Origin: Clostridium algifaecis
GTDB lineage: Bacteria > Bacillota > Clostridia > Clostridiales > Clostridiaceae
Direction of reading: 5' to 3'
Assembly (NCBI RefSeq): GCF_017874415.1
Contig: NZ_JAGGLM010000001.1
Coordinates: 310,001-374,000 of the forward strand
Length of the DNA stretch: 64,000 nucleotides
The notes beneath the pieces are model-generated. The model did no database searches, had not been told where the DNA came from, and worked only from the letters and a program-made list of their open reading frames with translations. Position numbers and translations under genes: made by a program. This document shows, one piece after another, positions 10,367-20,272 of the stretch (position 1 is its first letter; each line of letters begins with the position of its first letter).

Positions 10367-11170
10367 ATGAAAAAAAGTAAGATATTTGCTGGAATTTTAA
10401 TTTTTATAGTTGGAATGGCATTTACAGGATGTGGATCTACTTCACAGAGCTCAAGTGGATCGACATCAGGATTGAAAGCTATAAAGGATAGAGGTTATCT
10501 TAATGTAGGTGTTAAATTGGATGTACCTAAATTTGGATATAAGGATCCTAAAACTTCTAAGATTGAAGGATTTGAAATTGATCTTTCAAAAGCAGTAGCT
10601 AAAAAGATATTTGGAGATGAAAACAAAATTAAGTTTCAGGGAGTAACAGCTAAAACCAGGGGACCACTTTTAGATAGTGGACAAGTAGACATGATTGCAG
10701 CTACATTTACTATAACTGATCAACGTAAGAAGAGTTATAATTTTTCAGATCCATATTTTACGGATCACGTAGGTTTAATGGTTAAGAAAAGTTCAGGAAT
10801 AAAAGACTTGAAAGGTTTAAACAATAAAAAAATAGGTGTAGCTCAAAGTGCTACAAGTAAAGATGCAATACAGAAAGAAGCAGAAAAGGTTGGAAGCAAA
10901 GTTTCTTTCTTAGAATTTGCAGGTTATCCAGATATTAAGTCTGCACTTGATTCTGGAAGGGTTGATTGTTTTTCAGTAGATAAATCAATACTTAGCGGAT
11001 ATTTGGATGATTCAACAGTACTTCTAAAGGAACAATTTAGTCCTCAGGATTATGGAATTGCAAGTAAAAAAGGAAACGATGATTTAGCTAAGACTATAAA
11101 TGAAACTATAAGTGAAATGAAAAAATCAGGAGAATTGAATAAACTAATCGATAAATGGGGTATTAAATAG
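10367..11170 (+). CDS. Amino-acid ABC transporter substrate-binding lipoprotein
   Basis: Surface-anchored receptor of the importer (SBP family 3). The first 21 residues form a lipoprotein signal with lipobox FTGC; the lipidated Cys would be C22, followed by a Ser-rich linker. The mature part (from about 36) shows the family pattern: GYLNVGVKLDVPKFGY, then IEGFEIDLSKAVAKKIFG, then DMIAATFTITDQRKKSYNFS with the ligand-carboxylate-binding Arg in the TITDQR block. It has 267 residues in all, normal length. The RBS GAGGAGG is 8 bases upstream of the ATG. The stop codon overlaps the GTG start of the next permease by one base. Confidence 0.93.
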   Translation: MKKSKIFAGILIFIVGMAFTGCGSTSQSSSGSTSGLKAIKDRGYLNVGVKLDVPKFGYKDPKTSKIEGFEIDLSKAVAKKIFGDENKIKFQGVTAKTRGPLLDSGQVDMIAATFTITDQRKKSYNFSDPYFTDHVGLMVKKSSGIKDLKGLNNKKIGVAQSATSKDAIQKEAEKVGSKVSFLEFAGYPDIKSALDSGRVDCFSVDKSILSGYLDDSTVLLKEQFSPQDYGIASKKGNDDLAKTINETISEMKKSGELNKLIDKWGIK

Positions 11171-11841
11171 TGCCGGGTCCTTTTGCAGCATTTAAATGGG
11201 AAGCTTTGCTAAGTGATAAATCTATATTTTTGCAGGGCTTTCTAGTAACTATACTGGCATCTATATTTGCATTAGTCTTAGCTATGATATTGGGTGTTAT
11301 TTTTGGAGTAATGGGAACATTAGAAAGTAAAGTTTTAAAGAGAATAAATAAGATATATGTTGCTATTATACAAAATACTCCGCTTGTAATACAGGTTTTC
11401 TTCCTATATAATGTACTTCCACATTTTAAAATTACAATATCTGTATTCAGCGTAGGAGTTATTGGTGTTGGAATATATCATGGCGCATATATTGCAGAGG
11501 TTGTCAGAGGTGGAATTGAGGCAGTTCCAAGGGGTCAAATGGAATCAGCTGTGTCACAGGGATTTACAAGTGTGCAGGCTATGAGATACATAATACTTCC
11601 ACAGGCAATTAAAATAATATTTCCACCACTTACAAATCAAGCTGTCGGACTTATAAAAAATACATCCGTTATGGCTATGATAGCAGGTGGAGACCTTATG
11701 TATCAGGCAGATTCCTGGTCAAGCAACAATCTTTACTATGGCCCTGCATATGTTGTTACGGCAATTTTGTATTTAATATTATGTTTGCCGCTTGCAAGAT
11801 TTGCACTTTCACTTGAAAAAAGGAGTGAGGTGAAGATATGA
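11170..11841 (+). CDS. Amino-acid ABC transporter permease (HisM/GlnP family), first of pair
   Basis: Inner-membrane subunit with about five transmembrane segments in 223 residues. The cytoplasmic coupling (EAA) loop is visible as [20 protein letters not shown] followed by ILPQA. The start is GTG in the junction TAGTG, overlapping the SBP stop by one base, which implies translational coupling. No better start with its own RBS is evident. It should heterodimerise with the product of the next gene. Confidence 0.9.
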   Translation: MPGPFAAFKWEALLSDKSIFLQGFLVTILASIFALVLAMILGVIFGVMGTLESKVLKRINKIYVAIIQNTPLVIQVFFLYNVLPHFKITISVFSVGVIGVGIYHGAYIAEVVRGGIEAVPRGQMESAVSQGFTSVQAMRYIILPQAIKIIFPPLTNQAVGLIKNTSVMAMIAGGDLMYQADSWSSNNLYYGPAYVVTAILYLILCLPLARFALSLEKRSEVKI

Positions 11842-12479
11842 TATCGGTACTTTTTAAACCGGATATAATTTTATTCTTGTTAAAAGGACTTTTAACTACA
11901 CTCCATATAGCTGTTGCTACAATAATAATTAGTTCTATTATAGGTACTGTTTTAGGAATTGCACGTTATGTTCAGCATAGGATTATAGGTAGAATAGCAG
12001 GATTTTATATAGAAATTGTTAGAAATACACCACTGCTTCTATTTATATTGGCTGTGAGATTTATGACTAAATTACAGCCAGTAAATGCAGGGATTACAGC
12101 TATGACTATATTTACAAGCGCTATTGTTGCAGAAATCGTTCGTGCAGGATTGAATTCTATAAATAAAGGGCAATGGGAGGCAGCTGAATCTCAAGGATTT
12201 ACTTATACTAAAATATTAATTCATGTTATATTACCACAGGCATTTAGAAATATGATTCCACCACTGTGTTCTACCTTTATTACAGTAATTAAAGATACAT
12301 CATTTGTTTGGGCTGTTGGAATTGAGGAACTTACAGGCAAAGGAATGATAATTATGGGACAATATGCTAAAACTTCTCAAGTTATTACTATTTTTGCAAT
12401 GCTGGCTTTTATGTATTTTGTCATAAATTATTCATTATCCATAATAGCAGCAAGACAGCAGCTTAAAATCGTCAGATAA
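11838..12479 (+). CDS. Amino-acid ABC transporter permease (HisQ/GlnP family), second of pair
   Basis: Partner permease of 213 residues with about five membrane helices and its own EAA loop ([18 protein letters not shown], then VILPQAFRN). It overlaps the preceding gene by four bases (ATGA). RBS GGAGTGAGGTG lies inside the 3' end of that gene. It ends the importer operon. No terminator with a good T-run follows directly; the next promoter is at 12529. Confidence 0.9.
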   Translation: MISVLFKPDIILFLLKGLLTTLHIAVATIIISSIIGTVLGIARYVQHRIIGRIAGFYIEIVRNTPLLLFILAVRFMTKLQPVNAGITAMTIFTSAIVAEIVRAGLNSINKGQWEAAESQGFTYTKILIHVILPQAFRNMIPPLCSTFITVIKDTSFVWAVGIEELTGKGMIIMGQYAKTSQVITIFAMLAFMYFVINYSLSIIAARQQLKIVR

Positions 12480-12528
12480 TTTTTAAATAATATGGTTATT
12501 TAATTGTATATGAAAATTTATATTTATC

Positions 12529-12557
12529 TTGAAATAAATGCTTTAGTATGTTAAAAT
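12529..12557 (+). promoter_or_regulatory. SigmaA-type promoter of the rimP-nusA-infB operon
   Basis: TTGAAA (12529-12534), 17-base spacer, TAAAAT (12552-12557). The predicted start is near 12564, about 150 bases before the rimP ATG. Confidence 0.7.
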
Positions 12558-12567
12558 GAGCATAGTA

Positions 12568-12650
12568 ATTCTACAGAAGATTGTTTAATTGTAGAGTGGG
12601 TTTAAACCCACTCTTTCTATTTGTAAAAACGCAGCGTAAGTTGCGTTTTT
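12568..12650 (+). promoter_or_regulatory. rimP leader: competing hairpins and terminator-like stem (candidate attenuator)
   Basis: Hairpin A pairs 12568-12575 (ATTCTACA) with 12590-12597 (TGTAGAGT, one G-U). Hairpin B is AGAGTGGGTTT/AAACCCACTCT at 12593-12614. A and B share bases 12593-12597, so they exclude each other. Hairpin C is AAAAACGCA (12625-12633)/TGCGTTTTT (12642-12650), an intrinsic-terminator shape. All lie between the predicted transcription start and rimP. Hairpins B and C could instead simply terminate read-through from the importer operon. Confidence 0.5.
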
Positions 12651-12714
12651 AAATTATAGTTATTAGCATTTTTTCTTTTGAATTGTTTAACATATAAGTA
12701 AGGAGGTAATAAGT

Positions 12715-13179
12715 ATGAGTGCAGATAATCTTTTAAATAAACTTTATGGACTTATAAAACCTATAGTTTGCAATTTGAACTATGAGTTGTATCATTTAGA
12801 AATAGTTAAAGAGGAAAATGAAAATTATTTAAGAATATATATAGATAAAGAGGATTCCGGCATATCCTTAGAGGACTGTGAAAAAGTAAGCAGGGCTGTC
12901 AGTGATATGCTTGATGTTGAAGATCCAATAAGTTTTTCTTACTACTTGGAAGTGTCTTCACCTGGCATAGAGAGAACATTATATACAGATGAACATTTAA
13001 AAAGGTATATTGGTAGTGAGGTAAGAATAAAAATAGATGGACTATTAAAAGGAAAAAAGGAATATGAAGGTGAACTTTTAAATTTCGACCAAGACAATCT
13101 ACAAGTAAAAATTAATGATGAAGATGTAGATGTTCCTAGAAATAAAATTTTAAATGTAAGCCTAAAGGTCAATTTCTAA
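12715..13179 (+). CDS. rimP: Ribosome maturation factor RimP
   Basis: Cytosolic factor for late assembly of the 30S subunit. It has 154 residues, the usual length. The N-terminal alpha/beta domain (about 1-85) contains the family stretch [20 protein letters not shown], followed by [10 protein letters not shown], which joins it to the C-terminal SH3-like barrel. The RBS AAGGAGGTAA is 7 bases upstream of ATG. It is the first gene of the nusA-infB operon, as in most bacteria. Confidence 0.95.
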   Translation: MSADNLLNKLYGLIKPIVCNLNYELYHLEIVKEENENYLRIYIDKEDSGISLEDCEKVSRAVSDMLDVEDPISFSYYLEVSSPGIERTLYTDEHLKRYIGSEVRIKIDGLLKGKKEYEGELLNFDQDNLQVKINDEDVDVPRNKILNVSLKVNF

Positions 13180-13197
13180 GGGGAGGTATATGCAGAA

Positions 13198-14313
13198 ATG
13201 AATCAAGAATTTATAGAGGCCTTGAATGAGATAGTTAAAGAAAAGGGGATAAGCAAGGACTTAATGTTTACTACTATAGAGGATGCGCTGGTTGCAGCTT
13301 ATAAGAAAAATTATGCTTCACATGGTGCTAATAGTCAGAATGTAAAAGTTACTATGAATAGAGAAAATGGAGAAATTCATGTATATTCACAAAAAAAAGT
13401 AGTAGAAGATGTTGAAGATGACTTAAACGAAATGTTGCTAGAAGAAGCAAAAGAACTTGATCCAAATTATGAACTCGATGATTTGGTAAGTATAGAAGTT
13501 ACTCCAAAGAAATTTGGAAGAGTAGCCGCACAAGCAGCAAAACAGGTTGTAGTTCAGAGAATCAAGGAAGAAGAGAGAAGAATTATATACAGTGATTTTG
13601 CAGAAAAAGAAGATGACATAATAACAGGTGTAGTAATTAGAAAAGATAAAAATAATGTACTTATAGATCTTGGAAAAACAGAAGCAGTTCTTGGACCTAA
13701 TGAGCAAATGCCAGGTGAAAAATATAATTTCAATGACAGAATTAAATTATATATAGTTGAAGTAAAAAATACAACTAAAGGTGCACAAATTGTAATATCA
13801 AGAACACATCCTGGACTTATAAAAAGGTTATTTGAACTTGAAGTACCTGAGATATTTGACGGTATAGTGGATATAAAATCCATTGCGAGAGAAGCAGGGT
13901 CAAGAACTAAAATTGCAGTAAGTTCAAATGATGAAAATGTAGACCCTATGGGAGCCTGCGTAGGACCTAAGGGTATAAGAGTTCAAAGTATAGTAAACGA
14001 ACTTAAAAATGAAAAAATAGATATAATAAAATGGAATAAACTTCCAGAGGAATATATAGCAAATGCATTGAGTCCTGCAAAAGTTGTAGATGTTGATTTG
14101 GATGAAGACAACAAATTTGCCCAAATTGTGGTAGATGATGATCAATTGTCACTTGCAATAGGAAAAGAAGGGCAGAATGTAAGGCTGGCTGCAAAGCTTA
14201 CAGGATGGAAAATTGACATAAAAAGTAGATCTCAAGCTGATGATTTAGAAGAAGTATCTGAAAAAATAGAGGATATTCAAAGTGAAGACAGTGACAATGA
14301 TATTATTGAATAA
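13198..14313 (+). CDS. nusA: Transcription termination/antitermination factor NusA
   Basis: RNA-polymerase-associated elongation factor that affects pausing, hairpin termination and antitermination. It has 371 residues. The N-terminal RNAP-binding domain is about 1-130, the S1 domain about 135-200 (ITGVVIRKDKNNVLIDLGKT), and the two KH domains about 205-345 (VDPMGACVGPKGIRVQSI and LAIGKEGQNVRLAAKLTG). The C-terminus is short and acidic, without the extra repeats of E. coli NusA, typical for Firmicutes. In other bacteria NusA can regulate its own operon, which makes the leader upstream of rimP interesting. Confidence 0.97.
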   Translation: MNQEFIEALNEIVKEKGISKDLMFTTIEDALVAAYKKNYASHGANSQNVKVTMNRENGEIHVYSQKKVVEDVEDDLNEMLLEEAKELDPNYELDDLVSIEVTPKKFGRVAAQAAKQVVVQRIKEEERRIIYSDFAEKEDDIITGVVIRKDKNNVLIDLGKTEAVLGPNEQMPGEKYNFNDRIKLYIVEVKNTTKGAQIVISRTHPGLIKRLFELEVPEIFDGIVDIKSIAREAGSRTKIAVSSNDENVDPMGACVGPKGIRVQSIVNELKNEKIDIIKWNKLPEEYIANALSPAKVVDVDLDEDNKFAQIVVDDDQLSLAIGKEGQNVRLAAKLTGWKIDIKSRSQADDLEEVSEKIEDIQSEDSDNDIIE

Positions 14314-14325
14314 GGTGGTGCTATT

Positions 14326-14595
14326 ATGAAAAAGAAGAAAATACCACAGAGAATGTGTCTTGGCTGTATGGAAATGAAGCCCAAAAGAGAGCTTATAAGG
14401 GTAGTTAAGAATAAAGAAGGAGAAGTTTTTGTAGATATTACCGGCAAGAAAAATGGAAGAGGTGCATATGTTTGCAAGAATATAGAGTGCCTGGAATTGG
14501 CTTTCAAGAATAAAAGACTTCAGAAAAACCTTGAAACAAATATAGATGAAGAGTTGTATAACAAGTTAAAGGATGAAATAGAGAATGAAAAATAA
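14326..14595 (+). CDS. rnpM: YlxR family RNA-binding protein (RnpM type)
   Basis: Small basic RNA-binding protein of 89 residues. The YlxR signature is visible as RMCLGCMEMKPKRELIRVV near the N-terminus and GRGAYVCKN in the middle; CLGC and the later Cys residues are typical. In Bacillus the homologue was recently linked to RNase P modulation (RnpM); the assignment here is by family and position. It sits between nusA and the YlxQ gene, with 12 bases to nusA and an 11-base overlap with the next gene. Confidence 0.88.
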   Translation: MKKKKIPQRMCLGCMEMKPKRELIRVVKNKEGEVFVDITGKKNGRGAYVCKNIECLELAFKNKRLQKNLETNIDEELYNKLKDEIENEK

Positions 14596-14893
14596 ATTTC
14601 TCCAGTTTTTAGGATTAGCCAAGCGCGCAGGAAAAATTCTAGAAGGATATAATAAATGTGAAACAAATGTGAAGAATAACAAAATTTATCTTATAATAGT
14701 ATCTGAAGATGCTTCTTTGAATACTCTAAATAAATTTTTAGAATATGGCAATAAATATAATATAAATGTTATCGTTAGATGTTCTAAAGAGGAACTTGGC
14801 AGTGCTATTGGATTAAAAGAGATAAAAGTTATAGGGATCATTGATAAAAATATGAGTGAAAAATTGATTGACATACAAAAAGATAAATTTTAA
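14585..14893 (+). CDS. L7Ae/L30e family ribosomal-protein-like YlxQ
   Basis: The protein has 102 residues of the L7Ae/YlxQ fold, predicted to bind kink-turn RNA. The sequence begins FLQFLGLAKRAGKILEGYNK, the usual YlxQ opening, and a segment like LIIVSEDASLNTLNKF follows. It overlaps the YlxR gene by 11 bases and precedes infB by 18 bases, the conserved nusA-ylxR-ylxQ-infB order. The exact role is not established. Confidence 0.86.
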   Translation: MKNKFLQFLGLAKRAGKILEGYNKCETNVKNNKIYLIIVSEDASLNTLNKFLEYGNKYNINVIVRCSKEELGSAIGLKEIKVIGIIDKNMSEKLIDIQKDKF

Positions 14894-14911
14894 TTTCGGG
14901 GGTGAAAGTAT

Positions 14912-17062
14912 TTGTCAAAAATAAGAGTTTATGAATTAGCTAAAGAGTTGAATATATCCAGTAAAAAATTAATTGAAATTCTTTCAGAAGAATTCAATGT
15001 GGTAGTAAAAAATCATATGAGTATGATAGAAGAGGAAGATGCAGAACTTATAAAAGAATTTTTTGATGAAAAAAAGGATGAAAATAATGAAGAAAATGAT
15101 GAAGAAAATGATGAAGAAAGTGTTACAGCTAAAGAAGAAACTATAAGTAAAAAAAATATTACAAATGAAAAAAAATCAAAATCAAATAATAAAAAATCTA
15201 AAAATCAACTTCATGCGAATAGGAATAAGATAAACAAAAATGAAAATAAGGAAAAAGATCAAAATGTTGTTTCTAATGCTGAAGGTGATGCTGACGATGA
15301 AGAAAAAATTATAGAAATAGAGGATACAATAACAGTAAAAGAGTTGTCTGAAAAAATAGGGAAATCCTCTACTGAAGTTATAAAACAGCTTATATTTATG
15401 GGAGTAATGGCAGGGATAAATCAGGAAGTTGATTTCCCTACAGCAGAAAAGTTAGGAGAAAAATTCAATGTTGTTGTTTTAAAGAAAGAACATGATATTG
15501 ACGAAGAGCTTACAGATGAAGAACAAGATTATGACAGTGAGGAAAATTTAGAAAAGAAACCTCCTGTAGTAACCGTTATGGGTCATGTTGATCATGGTAA
15601 GACATCTTTACTGGATGCTATTAGAAAATCAAAAGTAACTTCTCATGAAGCAGGCGGAATAACACAGCATATAGGTGCTTATACTGTAAATATAAATGGA
15701 GAAAAAATTACATTTTTAGATACACCGGGTCATGAAGCATTTACAGCTATGAGGGCAAGAGGAGCACAGATTACTGATATAGTTATACTTGTAGTAGCTG
15801 CAGATGATGGAATAATGCCGCAGACTGAAGAAGCTATAAATCACTGTAAAGCAGCCAATGTTCCTATAATAGTTGCAATAAATAAGATAGATAGACCTGG
15901 GGCGAATGTTGATAGAGTAAAGCAGGAACTTACAGAATATGGGCTTGTTCCAGAAGATTGGGGCGGCGATGTTATATGTGTTCCTGTTTCTGCACATACT
16001 AAAGAGGGATTGGATACTCTTCTTGAAATGGTGCTTTTAACTGCTGAAGTTCAGGAACTTAAAGCAAATCCTAATAGAAAAGCCAGAGGTGCAGTAATTG
16101 AAGCAAAGCTTGATAAAGGAAGAGGAGCTGTTGCAACACTTCTTGTTCAAAATGGTACTTTAAATGTAGGAAGTTCAATAATAGTTGGAACTACTTATGG
16201 AAGAATAAGAGCAATGTTTGACGATAAAGGCAAAAAAATTAAATCAGCAGGACCTTCTATTCCAGTTGAAATATTAGGATTATCTGATGTACCTGAAGCT
16301 GGAGACAAATTTAACGAAGTAAAAGATGAAAAAACTGCAAGAGATCTGGCTGAGAGCAGAAAGCAGAAAGCTAGAGAAGAATATCTGCATTCTACACATA
16401 AGGTTTCCCTGGAGGATTTATATAATCAGATAAAAGAAGGAAAAGTGAAAGAATTAAATATAATTGTTAAAGCAGATGTTCAAGGCTCTATAGAGGCATT
16501 AAGACAATCTCTTCAAAACTTGTCAACAGATGAAGTAAAAGTAAGAGTAATTCATGGCGCTGTTGGAGCAATAACTGAAACTGATGTAAGTTTGGCCTCT
16601 GCTTCAAATGCTATCATAATAGGATTTAATGTAAGACCAGATACCAATGCTGAAAAAGCAGCTGAAAAAGAATCGGTAGATATAAAGACATATAGAGTAA
16701 TATATACAGCTATAGATGATATAAAATCCGCAATGATTGGAATGCTTGAACCGGATTATAAGGAGAAAGTGCTTGGTAAAGCTCAGATAAGACAGACATA
16801 TAAGATTTCAAATGTAGGTACTATTGCAGGATGTTATGTACAGGAAGGAAAAATTGTTAGAAATAGCAATGTAAGAATTATAAGAGATGGAATAGTTATA
16901 TTTGAATCTGAACTTGCATCTTTGAAGAGATTTAAAGATGATGCAAAAGAAGTTGCCCAGGGATTTGAATGCGGACTTTCTATTGAAAAATTCAATGATA
17001 TAAAAGAGGGAGATATAATAGAGGCTTATGTCATGGAAGAAGTTAAAAAGAAAGAACTTTAA
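14912..17062 (+). CDS. infB: Translation initiation factor IF-2
   Basis: GTPase that delivers initiator tRNA to the 30S subunit and promotes subunit joining. It has 716 residues. An N-terminal IF2 domain (1-50) is followed by a Lys/Glu/Asn-rich low-complexity linker (about 52-130), a second IF2_N domain (about 138-190), then the G domain with G1 GHVDHGKT (224-231), G3 DTPGHEAF and G4 NKID, and domains II-IV. Start TTG at 14912 is supported by GGGGGTGA at 14899-14905. The short N-terminus is normal for clostridia. Confidence 0.97.
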   Translation: MSKIRVYELAKELNISSKKLIEILSEEFNVVVKNHMSMIEEEDAELIKEFFDEKKDENNEENDEENDEESVTAKEETISKKNITNEKKSKSNNKKSKNQLHANRNKINKNENKEKDQNVVSNAEGDADDEEKIIEIEDTITVKELSEKIGKSSTEVIKQLIFMGVMAGINQEVDFPTAEKLGEKFNVVVLKKEHDIDEELTDEEQDYDSEENLEKKPPVVTVMGHVDHGKTSLLDAIRKSKVTSHEAGGITQHIGAYTVNINGEKITFLDTPGHEAFTAMRARGAQITDIVILVVAADDGIMPQTEEAINHCKAANVPIIVAINKIDRPGANVDRVKQELTEYGLVPEDWGGDVICVPVSAHTKEGLDTLLEMVLLTAEVQELKANPNRKARGAVIEAKLDKGRGAVATLLVQNGTLNVGSSIIVGTTYGRIRAMFDDKGKKIKSAGPSIPVEILGLSDVPEAGDKFNEVKDEKTARDLAESRKQKAREEYLHSTHKVSLEDLYNQIKEGKVKELNIIVKADVQGSIEALRQSLQNLSTDEVKVRVIHGAVGAITETDVSLASASNAIIIGFNVRPDTNAEKAAEKESVDIKTYRVIYTAIDDIKSAMIGMLEPDYKEKVLGKAQIRQTYKISNVGTIAGCYVQEGKIVRNSNVRIIRDGIVIFESELASLKRFKDDAKEVAQGFECGLSIEKFNDIKEGDIIEAYVMEEVKKKEL

Positions 17063-17099
17063 ACTGTTAACTGTGAACTAAACATGGAGGTGATAGTTT

Positions 17100-17450
17100 A
17101 TGTCTAAATATAGAAGCAGCAGGATAAATGAAGAAATGCGAAAAGAGATAAGTAACATAATAAGAAATGATGTAAAGGATCCAAGAATTACTGCTATGGT
17201 AAGTGTTACTAAAGTTGATGTTACAAAGGATTTAAGCTATGCTAAAGTATTTGTAAGTTTGTATGGAGATAATAAATCAAAAGAAGAAACCTTAGAAGCT
17301 TTAAAAAGTTCAGCAGGATTTATAAGAAGAGAAGTAGGTCATAAAATCAGGCTTAGAAATACTCCTGAAATATTAATTGAGCTGGATGATACAATAGAAC
17401 ATGGTATGCACATTGATGAACTTCTAAGGAAAATAAAGGAGCAAAAATAG
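17100..17450 (+). CDS. rbfA: 30S ribosome-binding factor RbfA
   Basis: A protein of 116 residues with a single KH-like fold that helps mature the 5' end of 16S rRNA. It begins YRSSRINEEMRKEISNIIRN and contains VSVTKVDVTKDLSYAKVFVS, both conserved. The RBS GGAGGTGA is directly upstream. The next gene, nrnA, starts two bases after the stop. Confidence 0.95.
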   Translation: MSKYRSSRINEEMRKEISNIIRNDVKDPRITAMVSVTKVDVTKDLSYAKVFVSLYGDNKSKEETLEALKSSAGFIRREVGHKIRLRNTPEILIELDDTIEHGMHIDELLRKIKEQK

Positions 17451-17451
17451 A

Positions 17452-18414
17452 ATGGTAATAGATGATATATTGGGAGAAATAAAAAAAATCAATAATATAG
17501 CTATTACTTTTCATAAATCTCCAGATGGAGATTCTATAGGAAGTACTCTTGCACTTTTTCAAGGCCTCAAGAATATGGGCAAAGAGGTGCAGATACTTTC
17601 TATGGAAGAAGTACCTAAAGACTTTAAATTTTTGCCATATTCCTGTAATATAAATGGCAAAAATTTTGAAGTTGAACCGAATATTGATTGTGTAATAGTC
17701 CTTGATTGTGGTGATAAGAAAAGGATAAATGCTAGATTAAACTTTGAAGACAGAAGTTATAAAATAATAAATATGGATCATCATCTTACAAATGAACAAT
17801 ATGGAGATTTTAATTATGTAGATTCAAAGGCAGCAGCTGTATCTGAAATTGTATATGATTTGTTAAATAAACTTAATGTAACTATAGATAGAGATATAGC
17901 TGAATGTCTATATACATCATTGATTACAGATACTGGATCCTTTAAATATCCGTCTACTACTGAAAAAACTCATAGAATAGCTGGAAAGCTCATAAGTACA
18001 GGGCTGGATTTCAGTACAATTCATAGAGATATATTTGATAATAAAGAATTTCAGAAAATCAAGTTAAATGGTATGGCAATTAACAGTATGAAACTTATAG
18101 ATGATAGAATATGTGTAATAAAAGTTACTAAATCCATGATTGATGAAACTGTAAAAAAAGATGATGTAGATACACATGACATAGTTAATATAGGACTTCA
18201 GATTGGAAAGGTGGACACTTCTATTCTATTAAAGGAGACAAAAGATGGAATAAAAGCAAGCTTGAGATCGAAGAAGATTGTAGATGTAAGAAAAGTTGCT
18301 GAAAAATTTAATGGCGGTGGACATATGAGGGCTGCAGGACTTCAAATTGAAGATAAAAGTATGGATGAAGTAGAAAATTTATTAGTTACAGAAGTTCAAA
18401 AAGGGTTGATTTAA
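17452..18414 (+). CDS. nrnA: DHH family nanoRNase / pAp phosphatase
   Basis: DHH/DHHA1 phosphoesterase of 320 residues, the length of NrnA. The N-terminal DHH domain has SPDGDSIGSTLAL near residue 24, VLDCGD near 83 and NMDHH near 107. The C-terminal DHHA1 domain ends in NGGGHMRAAGLQIE. Known family activities are degradation of 2-5-mer RNAs and dephosphorylation of 3',5'-pAp to AMP. It is located between rbfA and truB, as usual in clostridia, and the adjacent truB ATG begins one base after its stop. Confidence 0.92.
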   Translation: MVIDDILGEIKKINNIAITFHKSPDGDSIGSTLALFQGLKNMGKEVQILSMEEVPKDFKFLPYSCNINGKNFEVEPNIDCVIVLDCGDKKRINARLNFEDRSYKIINMDHHLTNEQYGDFNYVDSKAAAVSEIVYDLLNKLNVTIDRDIAECLYTSLITDTGSFKYPSTTEKTHRIAGKLISTGLDFSTIHRDIFDNKEFQKIKLNGMAINSMKLIDDRICVIKVTKSMIDETVKKDDVDTHDIVNIGLQIGKVDTSILLKETKDGIKASLRSKKIVDVRKVAEKFNGGGHMRAAGLQIEDKSMDEVENLLVTEVQKGLI

Positions 18415-19296
18415 ATGGATGGAATTTTGAATATAAATAAGCCTGTTGGCATAACTTCCTTTGATGCAGTTAGAAAAGTAAGATCAATTTTAAAAATCAA
18501 AAGAGTTGGTCATACAGGTACACTTGACCCTGGAGCATCAGGAGTGCTTCCAATTTGTATAGGCGGAGCTACAAAATTTGTAGATTATATAATGGAAGGA
18601 AAAAAAACATACATTGCTGAATTGAGATTGGGAATTACAACTGATACTTATGATAAATATGGAAAAGTAGTTTCTGAATCTCCTGTGGAATTGGATAAAG
18701 AACAGATAATAAATGTTATAATGAATTTTGTAGGTGATATAGAACAAATACCTCCAATGTATTCTGCCATTAAAGTTAATGGAAAGAGATTGTATGAACT
18801 GGCAAGAAAAGGCATTGAAGTTGAAAGGAAGAGCAGAAGTATAACAATATATAGTATTGATATACTTAATTTTAATTTACCATATATTAAATTAAAAATT
18901 CAGTGCTCAAAGGGAACTTACATAAGAAGCCTTTGCTATGATATTGGTAAAAAACTTGGCTGCGGTGGTACAATGTGGAGTCTTGAAAGAACGCATACTG
19001 GCGAGTTCGATATTTCAGATTCTATTCCTGTTTTAGAGCTTAGCACGGAAAAAATTTTCAACAATTTGACACCTGTAGACAGAGCACTTAACAAGTATCC
19101 TCCGGTTTATATAGAAGACAATTTTAAAAAAAAGATATTAAATGGAGTTATTATAAAAGATAATGATTTTTTAAATAGCATAAATGAAGATAGACTTTAT
19201 AGAGTATATGTAGATAAAAATAAATTTATAGGAATCGGTATAAATAAAAAAAATATTGGGTTTAAAATTACAAAGTTATTGATTCGGGGTAAGTAA
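18415..19296 (+). CDS. truB: tRNA pseudouridine(55) synthase TruB
   Basis: Makes pseudouridine 55 in the T-loop of tRNAs. It has 293 residues. The catalytic Asp is D38 in HTGTLDPGASGVLP. Further family blocks are PPMYSAIKVNGKRLYELAR and CSKGTYIRSLCYDIG. The C-terminal part resembles the short PUA-like tail seen in Firmicutes. The start ATG follows the nrnA stop (TAAATG). It is coupled to ribF, which begins two bases after the stop. Confidence 0.96.
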   Translation: MDGILNINKPVGITSFDAVRKVRSILKIKRVGHTGTLDPGASGVLPICIGGATKFVDYIMEGKKTYIAELRLGITTDTYDKYGKVVSESPVELDKEQIINVIMNFVGDIEQIPPMYSAIKVNGKRLYELARKGIEVERKSRSITIYSIDILNFNLPYIKLKIQCSKGTYIRSLCYDIGKKLGCGGTMWSLERTHTGEFDISDSIPVLELSTEKIFNNLTPVDRALNKYPPVYIEDNFKKKILNGVIIKDNDFLNSINEDRLYRVYVDKNKFIGIGINKKNIGFKITKLLIRGK

Positions 19297-19298
19297 CC

Positions 19299-20231
19299 AT
19301 GATAGTAATAGAAGATAATTTTAATATGCACTTTAAGGAAGAAACATATGTTGCACTTGGAAGTTTTGATGGCCTTCATCTTGGACATATGTGTCTTATA
19401 AATAAAGTAATTCAGCTTTCAAAAGTCAATAATGCAAAAAGTATGGTGTTTACATTTAAATTCCATCCTCGCATGGTAATTAATAAAAGTACAGCACCTA
19501 AAATTTTAATGGATAATGAAAGTAAGTTGGAAGTATTAAAAAACGCTGGTTTGGACATAATAAATATGACGAACTTTAATTCTGATTTCATGAAAATATC
19601 TCCTGAAGAATTTATAGTTAACCTTATAAATAGTTATAAGGTTAAAGGATTGGTGGTAGGCTTTAACTACAGATTTGGATATAAAAATACTGGAGATGTG
19701 GAACTACTGAAAAAGTTGAGTATAAAATATAAATTTTCCCTTGATATTATAGAACCTGTAAAGTACAATGAAGAAACTGTTTCAAGTTCAATTATAAGAA
19801 AACTTATTTCTGAAAAGGGTGATGTGAAAAAAGCAGCTGATATGCTTACAAGACCTTTTATGATAGAAGGATCCGTAATTCATGGAAAAAAACTTGGAAA
19901 AGAGCTTGGATTTCCAACTGCCAATTTAAAGATTGACAAAATGATTATAATACCTAAGGAAGGTGTATATTTTACTATAGTAAAATATAAAGATAATTAT
20001 TATAGGGGTATAACTAATGTAGGTGATAATCCTACTACAAATGACAATAAATTGAGTATTGAGACTAACATTCTAAATTTTAATCAAAATATATATGATG
20101 AACATATTAAGGTGTATTTTATTGAAAGAATTAGGAATGAATCTAAATTTCACACTCTTGAAGATTTAACAAATCAGCTTAAAAATGATAAGGAGTATGC
20201 TGAAAACAGAAAATTAGAAATTAATTTTTAA
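19299..20231 (+). CDS. ribF: Bifunctional riboflavin kinase / FAD synthetase
   Basis: Makes FMN and then FAD from riboflavin. It has 310 residues. The N-terminal nucleotidyltransferase domain has GSFDGLHLGH near residue 22 and a terminal SSSIIR motif near 164; the C-terminal flavokinase domain begins near 183 with GKKLGKELGFPTANL. Normal length, intact. It is the last gene of the rimP-led operon before the separate rpsO promoter. Confidence 0.96.
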   Translation: MIVIEDNFNMHFKEETYVALGSFDGLHLGHMCLINKVIQLSKVNNAKSMVFTFKFHPRMVINKSTAPKILMDNESKLEVLKNAGLDIINMTNFNSDFMKISPEEFIVNLINSYKVKGLVVGFNYRFGYKNTGDVELLKKLSIKYKFSLDIIEPVKYNEETVSSSIIRKLISEKGDVKKAADMLTRPFMIEGSVIHGKKLGKELGFPTANLKIDKMIIIPKEGVYFTIVKYKDNYYRGITNVGDNPTTNDNKLSIETNILNFNQNIYDEHIKVYFIERIRNESKFHTLEDLTNQLKNDKEYAENRKLEINF

Positions 20232-20237
20232 AATTAA

Positions 20238-20266
20238 TTTACAATAGTAGTTTTATTTGTTATAAT
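20238..20266 (+). promoter_or_regulatory. SigmaA-type promoter of rpsO
   Basis: TTTACA (20238-20243), 17-base spacer, TATAAT (20261-20266). The predicted start is near 20273. Confidence 0.75.
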
Positions 20267-20272
20267 TACAGT

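Noticed and set aside
15050-15320. Repetitive Lys/Glu/Asn stretch as a transferred or foreign insert
   Set aside because: It is the normal low-complexity linker between the N-terminal domains of IF-2.
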